Assembly (NCBI RefSeq): GCF_014695385.1
Contig: NZ_JACJOD010000033.1
Span: 1-64,000, forward strand
Length of the DNA: 64,000 nucleotides
Direction: 5' to 3'
From: Trichocoleus sp. FACHB-46
GTDB taxonomy: Bacteria; Cyanobacteriota; Cyanobacteriia; FACHB-46
Shown here: positions 7,653 to 16,018 of the stretch, in pieces
Layout of the letters: each line of letters opens with the position of its first letter
Numbering within the stretch: position 1 is the stretch's first letter
The notes under the pieces: model-generated
Database searches by the model: none
What the model saw: the letters and a program-made list of their open reading frames with translations, nothing else
What the model was told of the DNA's origin: nothing
Made by a program: the position numbers and the translations under genes

Positions 7653-10600
7653 ATGGACCAACAAGGCTTTGAGCAAAGTTTGCAGCAAGAGCAAATGCTC
7701 TATGGAATTTGTGATCGGATTCGTCAATCGCTAGAGCTTCAAGATATTGTCTCAACTGCCGTAGAGGAAATCCGCGCCTTTCTCAAGATCGATCGGGTCA
7801 AGATCTATCACTTTGAGTCAGATGGGAGTGGGGCAGTGATTGCAGAGTCGATCGCCGATCAACGGTTGCCTTCACTGCTGGGCTTACACTTTCCCGCCAG
7901 CGACATTCCTGACTCTGCTTATGAACTGTTTCTGAAAGTCCGCCAGAGAGTCATTATTAACGTAGCAACTCAACATAAAATCTCAAGCCAGCTAGACGAC
8001 TCCGCCACTAGAGAGCCGTTAACGGTTGAAGATGTGCGTTACGCTCCGGTTGACCCTTGTCATATCCAGTACATGCTGGGCATGGGTGTGATGGCTTCTT
8101 TAACAGTGCCAATTCTCCATCAAAACCACCTCTGGGGCTTGCTAGTCGTTCATCATACTGAACCCTATTCCTTCTCGGAGCGGGAACTACAGATTGTACA
8201 AATGCTGGTAGATCAAGTCTCGATCGCCATTGCTCAGTCCAATCTCCTGAAGCAAGTGCAGCCGCAAGCCCACTATGAACTGACGGTCAATCGGATCAGC
8301 AGTTTGTTGTATAACCCACTCGACCTGGCGGAAATTCAGCAAACAGTTTTAGAGGAAACGGTGAAAGCGTTGGGCGGATCAGGCGGTCGGCTCTACTTTG
8401 CTGCGGAACCTGTCAGTAGTGCAGCACAACTCTATACGATCGGCGTGCAACCCACTCACGCTCGTTTAGAAGAAAGCGAGGGCTGGAAAGCGTTGATGAA
8501 CTGGTCAGCAGAGCCAAGCAGCGCCAAGCCAACCTATGAAGAAGTCATTACCGCTTGGGAGCAAGCTGGGCGGGCGCTCATCCCATCCCACACAGTTCAT
8601 CAGCATGGCTCAACTGCCAATGGCATTCCCTCACCTTACGTTCTAGATCTAGCTCAGGCTGTCCTACAGGATGAACTGGCAGAGGCATTTACAGAGACAC
8701 TCATCCGTACTGCCTTGATTGTGCCGCTTCAGTGTCAGCATCAATGTGTGGGCTGGTTAACTATCTTCCGAAATGGCTACGATACCGAAATTCTTTGGGC
8801 GGGTCGCTGTCATCCCGATGAACGCAATCAACTGCCGCGACGGTCGTTTGAGGCTTGGCGCGAAGTTAAGACGAAGCAAAGTCCGCTTTGGCAGCAAAAT
8901 GAAATTAAATTAGCGCAGACGCTCGGCATTCACCTCTACATGGCAGCAATGCGAAAGCGGGTTGAGGCGCTGCTGCGGCATGAAGCATCCCACGATCGCC
9001 TCACCGAGCTACCCAATCGGCTCCTGTTTGATGAACAACTCTCCTTGGCGCTGCTGCATGCCCAACAGCAGGGTGAGATGCTGGCGGTTGCTTTTCTGGA
9101 CTTAGACCGCTTCAAAATTGTCAACGACACGTTAGGTCATGTAGTAGGAGACCAATTGCTGAAGCAAGTCACGCAGCGACTGCAAGCCGGTTTGCGCAAA
9201 GGGGACATTGTGGCGCGTTGGGGTGGCGATGAATTTACCCTGCTCTTCCCGGACATTGCCTACGTTGAGGACATCAGCAAAATGGCTCACAGAATTCTGG
9301 AAGTGTTGAAGGCACCCTTTTTTCTGGAGCAGCAAGAGCTGTATATCAGTGGCAGTCTGGGCATTGCTTTATTTCCCTACGATGGTGAAAATGCGGCAAC
9401 CCTCCTGAAGAATTCTGATACGGCGATGTACCGCGCTAAACAGCAAGGGCGAAACAACTATCAGTTCTACTCGCCAGAGATGAACACGACGGCGCGCGAG
9501 CAATTGGAACTGGAAACCGACTTACGCAAAGCGCTGACTAAAGATGAACTGTTGCTGTACTACCAGCCTCAAGTGGACATTAACACGGGTGAGATCATCG
9601 GACTGGAAGCGCTACTCCGCTGGCAGCACCCCCAGATTGGGGTGATACCCCCCAATCAGTTTATTCCGCTCGCTGAAGAAACGGGCTTAATTTGTCCGAT
9701 CGGGGAATGGGTGATTAGAACCGCCTGCGAGCAGCATCAAGCCTGGTATGCAGCGGGTCTCCCGCTCATGCGGATCGCTGTGAATCTCTCGGCGCGGCAG
9801 TTTCAGCAGCGCGATTTGGTCAAGACGATTGTGCAAATTTTGCAGGAAACCCAGACGCAGCCGTGCTATCTCGAATTGGAAATTACTGAGAGCATTGCTA
9901 TGCAAGATGTCGAGTTTACGGTGGCAGTCTTGCAAGAACTAAGACAGATGGGTATCCAAATTGCGATGGATGATTTTGGCACGGGTTACTCCTCGCTGAA
10001 CTCAATCAAGCATTTCCCCCCACACACTCTCAAAATTGACCAGTCCTTTGTGCGGGATCTGCTGATTGATCCCAGTGACGCAGCCATTGCTAGAGCCGTC
10101 ATTGCTTTAGGGCAAGGGCTTCATTTGAAGGTTCTAGCTGAGGGAGTAGAAACCGTTGAACAACTTGAGTTTTTGCGAACCCTGGGATGCCAGAGTGCTC
10201 AAGGATATCTCTTTAGCAAGCCTTTACCCCCTGTTGCCATCACTCAGTTACTGCGAGAGAAGACGATCCCAATTCAATTGGAGTCATCCACTCGACCCAA
10301 AGAAGGACAGTCTGCTGTAGCGATCGCCTTAGCAGACGTGGTGCACTCCGCCATAGCTGAATCGATCGAGCAGCCATTAGACATGATGGTGCGGCAAACG
10401 CAAACATTAGAACTGACGATTCGAGACCAAGAACAGCAGATTGCGAAGCAAAAGCAAATTAAAGAGGCGTTGGGGCTGCAAGTGCAGCAAGAAAAACTTG
10501 CGAGTAAAATCGCTGAGCAACTGAGCCGATTACGACAGGTTGAGGAGATTCTCAATTTCACGGTGGCTCAGGCGCACCAACTCTTGCAGGTCGATCGCCT

Positions 10601-11015
10601 GATTGTTTACCGCTTTGACCCTAATTGGAGGGGCACGGTTGTAGCCGAAGCTGTGACAGAGCCTTGGTCATCACTGCTGGGTCTTGCCATTGATGATTGC
10701 TGTTTTCAGGAACAGTACGTTCAATATTATCGAGAGGGACGGACGCGAACCGTTGATGATATTTACGAGGGCATGCTGGCACCGTGCCACATTGATTTGC
10801 TTGCCCGCTTTGAGGTTCGTTCCAACATGGTCGTACCGATTCTGCAATGTGAAACCTTATGGGGGTTGCTCATTGCTCACCAATGCCAGCAACCGCGACA
10901 CTGGCAACAAACAGAGCTTGTGCTGCTTAATCGCTTAGCCGTGCAACTGGGCGTAGCAATTGAGCGGGCTGAACTCTATCAACAATTGCATCAGCAACCT
11001 CATCAACAGCCTTGA
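7653..11015 (+). CDS. GAF-GGDEF-EAL-GAF protein, probable dual bilin photoreceptor for c-di-GMP turnover
   Basis: A 1120-residue cytoplasmic protein. GAF1 (about 15-200) has the phytochrome-like 'FPASDIP' and a Cys-His pair at 136-137, the usual bilin-attachment site. A divergent GAF follows (about 210-440). The GGDEF domain (about 455-615) keeps the active 'GGDEF' (524-528) and an upstream RKGD, fitting the RxxD inhibitory c-di-GMP site. The EAL domain (about 630-875) has 'GLEALLRW' (EAL at 652-654) and 'DDFGTGYSSL'. A coiled linker leads to a final GAF (about 965-1110), cyanobacteriochrome-like, with Cys1045-His1046 in 'PCHIDLL'. It would make or degrade c-di-GMP in response to light. Both catalytic motifs look intact, so net activity cannot be told. 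Chromophore binding is inferred. Confidence 0.92.
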   Translation: MDQQGFEQSLQQEQMLYGICDRIRQSLELQDIVSTAVEEIRAFLKIDRVKIYHFESDGSGAVIAESIADQRLPSLLGLHFPASDIPDSAYELFLKVRQRVIINVATQHKISSQLDDSATREPLTVEDVRYAPVDPCHIQYMLGMGVMASLTVPILHQNHLWGLLVVHHTEPYSFSERELQIVQMLVDQVSIAIAQSNLLKQVQPQAHYELTVNRISSLLYNPLDLAEIQQTVLEETVKALGGSGGRLYFAAEPVSSAAQLYTIGVQPTHARLEESEGWKALMNWSAEPSSAKPTYEEVITAWEQAGRALIPSHTVHQHGSTANGIPSPYVLDLAQAVLQDELAEAFTETLIRTALIVPLQCQHQCVGWLTIFRNGYDTEILWAGRCHPDERNQLPRRSFEAWREVKTKQSPLWQQNEIKLAQTLGIHLYMAAMRKRVEALLRHEASHDRLTELPNRLLFDEQLSLALLHAQQQGEMLAVAFLDLDRFKIVNDTLGHVVGDQLLKQVTQRLQAGLRKGDIVARWGGDEFTLLFPDIAYVEDISKMAHRILEVLKAPFFLEQQELYISGSLGIALFPYDGENAATLLKNSDTAMYRAKQQGRNNYQFYSPEMNTTAREQLELETDLRKALTKDELLLYYQPQVDINTGEIIGLEALLRWQHPQIGVIPPNQFIPLAEETGLICPIGEWVIRTACEQHQAWYAAGLPLMRIAVNLSARQFQQRDLVKTIVQILQETQTQPCYLELEITESIAMQDVEFTVAVLQELRQMGIQIAMDDFGTGYSSLNSIKHFPPHTLKIDQSFVRDLLIDPSDAAIARAVIALGQGLHLKVLAEGVETVEQLEFLRTLGCQSAQGYLFSKPLPPVAITQLLREKTIPIQLESSTRPKEGQSAVAIALADVVHSAIAESIEQPLDMMVRQTQTLELTIRDQEQQIAKQKQIKEALGLQVQQEKLASKIAEQLSRLRQVEEILNFTVAQAHQLLQVDRLIVYRFDPNWRGTVVAEAVTEPWSSLLGLAIDDCCFQEQYVQYYREGRTRTVDDIYEGMLAPCHIDLLARFEVRSNMVVPILQCETLWGLLIAHQCQQPRHWQQTELVLLNRLAVQLGVAIERAELYQQLHQQPHQQP

Positions 11016-11064
11016 TTTCACGGTGATGTAGTGGCTGAAAACAATCAAACCCATCGCTTAAAAG

Positions 11065-11280
11065 TCAGCTTGATGCTGCCTGAGCGGAGGGTGCCATAAT
11101 TTCACCTAGGTTTTCAGTGTCGACAAGCACTGAATGGAAGTGAACCTCAAAAAGATTGAGGATAGGTGGAGTTATCACTAAGTGCGAGATCGAAAGTTGT
11201 GCAAAGCTAAGCAACTGTATATTGACGTTCATTCCATCAGGCATCTGAACCAAAGCGATCGCTGAGCAGTACGGCTGCAT
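11065..11280 (-). CDS. possible small hypothetical protein
   Basis: A 71-residue minus-strand frame in the gap after the photoreceptor gene, convergent with it. The middle is hydrophobic with beta-strand character, and no motif is recognisable. An AAGG lies about 11 bases before the ATG. Composition is plausible for protein but there is no independent support; it could be a chance frame. Confidence 0.3.
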   Translation of the reverse strand: MQPYCSAIALVQMPDGMNVNIQLLSFAQLSISHLVITPPILNLFEVHFHSVLVDTENLGEIMAPSAQAASS

Positions 11281-11538
11281 AGGAGCAAGCCTTGGATTGC
11301 AGGACTGCTAGCCAAGATTGGGGCGGGGGAATTGATAGTAGTACCAGCGCCACCAAAGGCAAGGGATAATGAGTGATTACGACTGCACTACTCAGGGCGA
11401 TCGCGCTCCTGCCAGCCTAGCCAGCATTCACCACTCATGTTTTCACAGCTACAAGCAATAAATACTTCTGTTTGTAGTTTTCATCTATGCCTCTCGGTGT
11501 AGAAAATACAGCCATTCCCTACCAGCTTTTCTACTGCC

Positions 11539-11748
11539 ATGAGCACCAAGACGACACAAGTGGCACTTTACTCCATCTACGTTGAACAAAGTGCCGTTGT
11601 GCTGTACCTCGACAATGGATTGGATGACAGACGAGGCCGTTTTCTCTCTAGCCAAGCAGACTATCAAATGGCTTATGAATTTGCCCTGCAATTAGCCAGT
11701 CAAAAAGGATTAACCTTGATCAACCAGGTTGCGGAGACTGGCAACTAA
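11539..11748 (+). CDS. small hypothetical protein
   Basis: A 69-residue protein with an N-terminal beta-rich part ('VALYSIYVEQSAVVLYLDNG') followed by a helix containing 'MAYEFALQLASQKG'. It is unrecognised. It stops 13 bases before the convergent response regulator gene. The composition is typical of a small soluble cyanobacterial protein. Confidence 0.5.
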   Translation: MSTKTTQVALYSIYVEQSAVVLYLDNGLDDRRGRFLSSQADYQMAYEFALQLASQKGLTLINQVAETGN

Positions 11749-11761
11749 CAGCGATCGCCCC

Positions 11762-12163
11762 CTACTCAGACGGCCCTAGAAGCTGGATAACAATTTCTAT
11801 CAGTGCATCTAGCAGGACTGGCTTCGTGAGGTATTGCTGAAAGCCCAGTTCTAGCGATCGCTCCCGCCATTCCTTTCCGGCATAACCCGTCAAAGCGATC
11901 GCGGGCACCTGCCATCCTAAATCTGCTTCTAAGGTGCGTAATTCTCGAATGAGTGAGAAACCATCCTCAAACGGGAGCCCAATGTCGCTAATGAGCAGGG
12001 TGGGATGCAACTCCTTAAACAGCTTAATCGCTTCTGAAGCGGAGAGTGCAGAAGACACATTGGCCCCACATTCCTCAAGCGTAAAAGTTAGCAGAAGCAG
12101 GGTGTCAATATCATCATCAACCACAAGGATTCGTTGCCCCAGCAGCAGTGACCGCTGGCTCAT
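11762..12163 (-). CDS. single-domain response regulator (REC)
   Basis: A 133-residue CheY-like receiver with no output domain. The acidic pocket is 'VVDDD' (residues 14-18), the phospho-acceptor is Asp60 in 'LLISDIGLP', the switch Thr lies in 'ALTGY' (Thr92) and the conserved Lys is Lys114 in 'YLTKPV'. It probably accepts phosphate from one of the hybrid-style kinases nearby (5.2 kb or 16.0 kb), neither of which carries a receiver. A partner is inferred from proximity only. It is convergent with the 69-residue gene. Confidence 0.92.
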   Translation of the reverse strand: MSQRSLLLGQRILVVDDDIDTLLLLTFTLEECGANVSSALSASEAIKLFKELHPTLLISDIGLPFEDGFSLIRELRTLEADLGWQVPAIALTGYAGKEWRERSLELGFQQYLTKPVLLDALIEIVIQLLGPSE

Positions 12164-12326
12164 TTTTCTGCTGCTCCTGTAAGCACCTGCAATCTACTAG
12201 TGTATTTAAGCACTAATACTTAGGGATTAGACATCTGGGAAATAGAAATAAGCAGACTCTACCTTTAGCTAGGGTAGTTTTGTATCTTAAGGTACTTAAA
12301 TAAAGCAGTTGTTATGATGAGTCTCT

Positions 12327-12662
12327 GTGGAAGAACAGTTCTCACCCACGCAGAAGCAAGAACAAAGCTATCGCGCAGAGTTGGTTAAGTGGGGAATAGA
12401 GCTTGAAAAAGCGATCCAAGTTGCCAGAATTCTGGCCTTAAACATTCCCAACGAAAACTTGAGTGCCAGTGAAGTCGAACTGGTTGAGGAAGTCTGCAAA
12501 AAGTGGTTTGAGAAACGGAAGCAGTGGGAACAGTTCAAGCAAGTCATGGCTCAGTATGGTACAAGTCTTGAACAACTCAGCTGGGAGGATTACCAAACAG
12601 CAACCCAGCGCCCTGAGAAGGACTCAACAGCCACATCCGACAGCGACGAAAAGGGGCAATGA
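12327..12662 (+). CDS. hypothetical protein, charged helical
   Basis: A 111-residue soluble protein, mostly helical, rich in Glu, Lys and Gln, with a hydrophilic disordered C-terminus (Ser/Thr/Asp/Glu from about 92). It starts with GTG at 12327; the two ATGs just upstream (12314 and 12317) are in other frames. It is followed within 90 bases by a good terminator, so it is probably a single-gene transcript. Not recognised. Confidence 0.55.
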   Translation: MEEQFSPTQKQEQSYRAELVKWGIELEKAIQVARILALNIPNENLSASEVELVEEVCKKWFEKRKQWEQFKQVMAQYGTSLEQLSWEDYQTATQRPEKDSTATSDSDEKGQ

Positions 12663-12743
12663 CGGGGTGATATTGACTCAACCGCAGGTCTGTTAGGTAT
12701 AGTGTGAGACAAAGCAAAGTAAAATCAAGTTCCAAAAGGTAAG

Positions 12744-12784
12744 CGATCGCTCCTCTAGGTAGAAGAGGGAGCGATCGTTTTTTT
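12744..12784 (+). terminator. rho-independent terminator
   Basis: Left arm CGATCGCTCCTCT (12744-12756) pairs with AGAGGGAGCGATCG (12764-12777), one bulged base, followed by T7. It ends the transcript of the 111-residue gene. A HIP1 sequence forms the base of the stem. Confidence 0.85.
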
Positions 12785-13492
12785 AGTAGCGCCCGCCCCG
12801 CCTGGGTTGGACCAGCGGGCGCGGTTGAACAGAAAGTTACAGTTTTGAATGAGGAGCGGAGCTGATATAGGGCAAAGAAGTGCAAGATGAGCTGGAAAGC
12901 TTAAACTGGCCTGGGTTTTGGAACATCGATCGCAGCAAGGTTCCGAATCAGAATGATTGCGCAGCACCTAAGTACAGATACCGTCTTGGGAGTCAAGCCT
13001 TAAATTTTGCGGTTGGAGATCGCGGGAGCCCTTTTCCTACTCAAGTGAGCAGACAAAAATGGATGAGGACAAAATTGCCTCAGTCGTTAGGCTATCCGTT
13101 ATTGGAATACCAACATTACCCCATCAGTAACCTGAAACTGGCAAGCCCTATAAGTAGTTTTTACCTGGTGCTGGGGCTGACTTAGACTACAATGGTTAGT
13201 ATTGAAGAGAAACGCTGGCTTTGAGTTCATTGGAGTGAACCTAACCAGCGCTCTCCTAGCTGCATTGCTTTGACGATCCTTCACTTCAGAACACGCCCTC
13301 TACAGCAGTCTGGAATGGTCGGTCATCGGTCGAATACAGGTATTTATACCTATTATAGGTCTATAACCCAACATTAATACTTTGTTTAGCTTAGCCAGGT
13401 GGGTAAGTTATTTCATTGCAGGGGTTTGAGGGTGATTGTGTCATCAGCACCCAACACGCCACGCAGAGCTTTTATAGAACCGATTTGAGATC
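12785..13492. other. gap without a convincing gene
   Basis: About 700 bases with no supported gene. A GC-rich hairpin (GCGCCCGC at 12789-12796 with GCGGGCGC at 12815-12822) directly follows the terminator. A 101-codon plus-strand frame at 12880-13185 has a low-complexity, non-protein-like composition and was not accepted. The right part leads into the remnant IS5 element. Confidence 0.5.
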
Positions 13493-14071
13493 TCAGGAAG
13501 TGGCTGCAAGCCGCTTCAGCATTAGCCTGGCAAAGCAGAGGTTAATTTTAGTTTTTGCATGAGATAGAGTTCGCTCAAAGTTTTTTACCAAACTTTTACA
13601 CCGCTCCATCCAAGCATTGGATCGTTCGATGACCCATCTCGCTACTGCTGGGACAAATCCAGATTTTCCTTGCGCTGCCTTCTCTGGTTTCGAGGGCGTG
13701 CTCGAAAGTACCCTTTGGGAAGCAAGCTACAAACCTGATTTTTGTCATGATCTGAGGATAAATCTTCTCCAATTCTTCAATCAAATAATCAATGTGATAG
13801 CCGTGGTCTAGGAGGAGGGTAATCTTGGGAATATTGACCGGTTTTGACTTGAAGTAGTCGATGTGGAGCCTCAACATTTCAACCAATCCCGCATCATCTG
13901 AGACATTAGCTGGAGTGCAATGGGCGAATAAGGAAAACCCAAGCGTATCAACGGCTAAATGCCTTTTAATGCCATTGGTCGCTTTGTCAAAACAAAACCC
14001 CTTTGAGTCGACACTGGCATTGCAAGTATTCTTCACAGCTTGGGAGTCAATGATGATTGACGTTGTCCACT
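13493..14071 (-). pseudogene. IS5-family transposase remnant, truncated and frameshifted
   Basis: Minus-strand remnant of a DDE transposase of the IS5 type. The first part reads 'SIIIDSQAVKNT', then 'FDKATNGIKRHLAVDTLGF' and 'LLDHGYHIDYL'. The frame then shifts by one near 13685-13700, after which the other frame reads 'VARWVIERSNAWMERCK' to the family C-terminus ending in 'MLKRLAATS'. The N-terminal third is missing: homology stops at about 14071 where unrelated sequence begins. It cannot produce a working transposase. Confidence 0.85.
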
Positions 14072-14248
14072 TTGCCTAGGGCCTAACTAAGTTCCAGGTT
14101 CAAAGGCTTCTGAGCTAGTTTGAACTCGTTAAGTTCCGGCGGTATTGCTGGAAAAATGCGTCTTGAAAACGACTCTTAAGCGATCGCTGCCTCCAGGCTT
14201 AGGCCTTTTGTGTTAGCTCTTGGGGAGAGGCGATGCGGCTCAATCTAG

Positions 14249-14557
14249 TTAGCTAGCCAATGCAGTGTAGTGAGATTCAGAGGTGATTGCTTCTGAGGAA
14301 GGGGCAGAGGTTGCTAGATGCTGAGTTCTTAAGCTGACCCACACCTTGTACTCAGTTCTCTTACAAGTGATGCAAACTTCAGCGCCATGCTCGGTTAACG
14401 ACACTGCCAAAGCAAAAGCTCTTTGCCTATCTTCAGCCCCGTATGCCACACAAAGGCGATAGATTTCCTTGTCAGAGCACATACCCTCAAGGAGTTGGTT
14501 CTGGTGCCAAAACTTGAAGGGTTGAACGAGGTCATGGGAGAGCACTAGGGGGTACAT
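14249..14557 (-). CDS. small conserved protein, paralogue of the gene at 15.5 kb
   Basis: A 102-residue soluble protein. Residues 1-78 align over their length with the protein encoded at 15501-15791, at roughly half identity, sharing 'PLV', 'EGMCSxKE', 'VCITC' and 'WVSLRT'. The CxxC-like 'CITC' plus the Cys in 'EGMCS' could bind metal or be redox active, but this is a guess. The C-terminal tails differ. The two copies are divergent and flank a tyrosine recombinase gene. Function unknown. Confidence 0.65.
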   Translation of the reverse strand: MYPLVLSHDLVQPFKFWHQNQLLEGMCSDKEIYRLCVAYGAEDRQRAFALAVSLTEHGAEVCITCKRTEYKVWVSLRTQHLATSAPSSEAITSESHYTALAS

Positions 14558-14638
14558 GAGAAACCTGTGGTGTCACAAACTCATTATTTGTTAAGTTTTG
14601 AGAACACCGTGTGTCTAAAGTCACACTTAGTCGAAACT

Positions 14639-15244
14639 TCAATTTCTGAAGGGAAAAAACATAAAGCCGAAACAAAATAACGACGCGATCGCCCCCTCCA
14701 ATTGCAACTTCGACACTTCTAGATACCGTTGAAGCGCCTGTAAGCTCCTGTGCCCGGATATCTCCTGAATCACCCGCAGCGGTATCCCTGCACTACTCAT
14801 CTGGGTCAAAGCAGTTCTTCTAAAACTGTGCGTACTCACTCCCACCAGCCCCAGACGATCGCACGTCTCCCTAAGAATCTCATCGGCTGACTTCGGATTG
14901 ATATGCTCACGCCCGTGCCGTCTGGGGAAAAGATACTGCTTACCCGCCCTACTCCGGTAAATCTCCAGGTATCCCCTGAGAACCGAATTGACCGGAATCT
15001 GCCGCGTCTCCTGTTTTCCTTTAGTGTTGGCCTTACGCAAGGTAATCTTCATCCTGACCCCGGCTGCGTCGTAAGCATCGGTAGTGAGCATCGAGCAAGC
15101 TTCACTGATGCGGCATCCGGTGTAGAGGCAGATAACCAAACAAGCACGGTCGCGATCGCTGCCAAACGCCTTAAATAATTTCCCAATTTCGTGGGGTGTT
15201 AACACCTTGGCTTGACCGTGGCCGTCTACCTTCATTCCACCCAC
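14639..15244 (-). CDS. tyrosine recombinase, catalytic domain only
   Basis: A 201-residue integrase-family recombinase that would catalyse site-specific strand exchange. The full catalytic set is visible: Arg45 in 'TGCRISEA', Lys near 75-77 in 'NTKGK', His139-x-x-Arg142 in 'THSFRR', His165 in 'SGHRSL' and the nucleophile Tyr174 in 'RYLEV'. The N-terminal core-binding (SAM-like) domain usual in 300-400 residue integrases is absent, so it is a minimal form or was cut down. The start is GTG at 15244, with an ATG at 15235 as an alternative. Its C-terminus is an unusual Phe-rich tail. It lies between two divergent paralogous small genes. Confidence 0.88.
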   Translation of the reverse strand: MGGMKVDGHGQAKVLTPHEIGKLFKAFGSDRDRACLVICLYTGCRISEACSMLTTDAYDAAGVRMKITLRKANTKGKQETRQIPVNSVLRGYLEIYRSRAGKQYLFPRRHGREHINPKSADEILRETCDRLGLVGVSTHSFRRTALTQMSSAGIPLRVIQEISGHRSLQALQRYLEVSKLQLEGAIASLFCFGFMFFPFRN

Positions 15245-15500
15245 CTTGGTTCTACCTGAAGTAAGTCAATCAGCTTTACAAGCAAGCGCAACCTAATGGT
15301 GTGGCGAACTACATTTTTTCAGGCGATCGCCTTCTAGCAAACTGAGAATTTAGGGTTAGTGCTAACTATCTCTGGTGAATTGAAATTTGTAGCTATTCAT
15401 TAAAATAAAGATTTTAATGATTTTCATTCAAGTAAGGAAGAACACATTTTTGTGATGAGAAATTAAGGAAAATAAAGTTATTACTTCTGATAGATGTTTT

Positions 15501-15791
15501 ATGTTGCCCTTAGTGGTGTCTCACGAGCTGGTCCACTTCTTTAAGTTTTTGTATGACCACGAGATTCGCGAAGGGATGTGTTCTGAAAAAGAGCTGTACT
15601 GCCTTTGGGACAGCTTTCCTGCTAGTAGCAGACAAAAAGCTTTTGCCGTAGCAATGGACTTGGCAGAGCAAGGCAGTCAAGTGTGCATCACTTGTATGAG
15701 AGCAGAGTATAAGATTTGGGTGAGCTTGAGAACGCTACCTCTGAGTTCCGCTATTGCTCCTGTGGCTCAACCCATGCCAGTGGCTGCTTGA
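15501..15791 (+). CDS. small conserved protein, paralogue of the gene at 14.2 kb
   Basis: A 96-residue soluble protein clearly related to the one encoded at 14249-14557, again with 'EGMCSEKE', 'VCITC' and 'KIWVSLRT'. The C-terminus is Ala/Pro-rich and not conserved between the two. It starts with ATG and transcribes away from the recombinase gene. The duplicated pair in inverted orientation around a recombinase is noteworthy; the role of the family is unknown to me. Confidence 0.65.
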   Translation: MLPLVVSHELVHFFKFLYDHEIREGMCSEKELYCLWDSFPASSRQKAFAVAMDLAEQGSQVCITCMRAEYKIWVSLRTLPLSSAIAPVAQPMPVAA

Positions 15792-15949
15792 AGGGCCAGT
15801 TCTAATTGCTGAAGCTTGCATGGTTGGAAGGGAAATTGTGGTGCTATTGTCCTCCTCATCGGATCGCCCGCGATCGCCTCTGTAAGATGGAGCAGTGTGC
15901 CTGATGAGTGGAACGAACGACTAACTCTACGTCTGACGGCTGTGCTAAT

Positions 15950-15975
15950 CCTGCCAAGCCTGTAGGTTTGGCAGG
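15950..15975 (+). terminator. hairpin, possible weak terminator
   Basis: An 8-bp stem CCTGCCAA (15950-15957) with TTGGCAGG (15968-15975) is followed by CTAATTT. It could end the transcript of the 96-residue gene or act in the leader of the histidine kinase that starts at 16019. The T-tract is poor, so this is uncertain. Confidence 0.4.
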
Positions 15976-16018
15976 CTAATTTCAATCTCGTCCCCTCGTA
16001 CCAAGGATCTGCTGTAGC

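Noticed and set aside
12880-13185. 101-codon plus-strand frame in the gap before the IS5 remnant
   Set aside because: Composition is not protein-like, there is no ribosome site or coupling, and it sits in an otherwise empty stretch.
14072-14248. tRNA gene or attachment site next to the tyrosine recombinase
   Set aside because: A GTTCAAA-like stretch is present but no cloverleaf can be drawn and no direct repeat pair was found.
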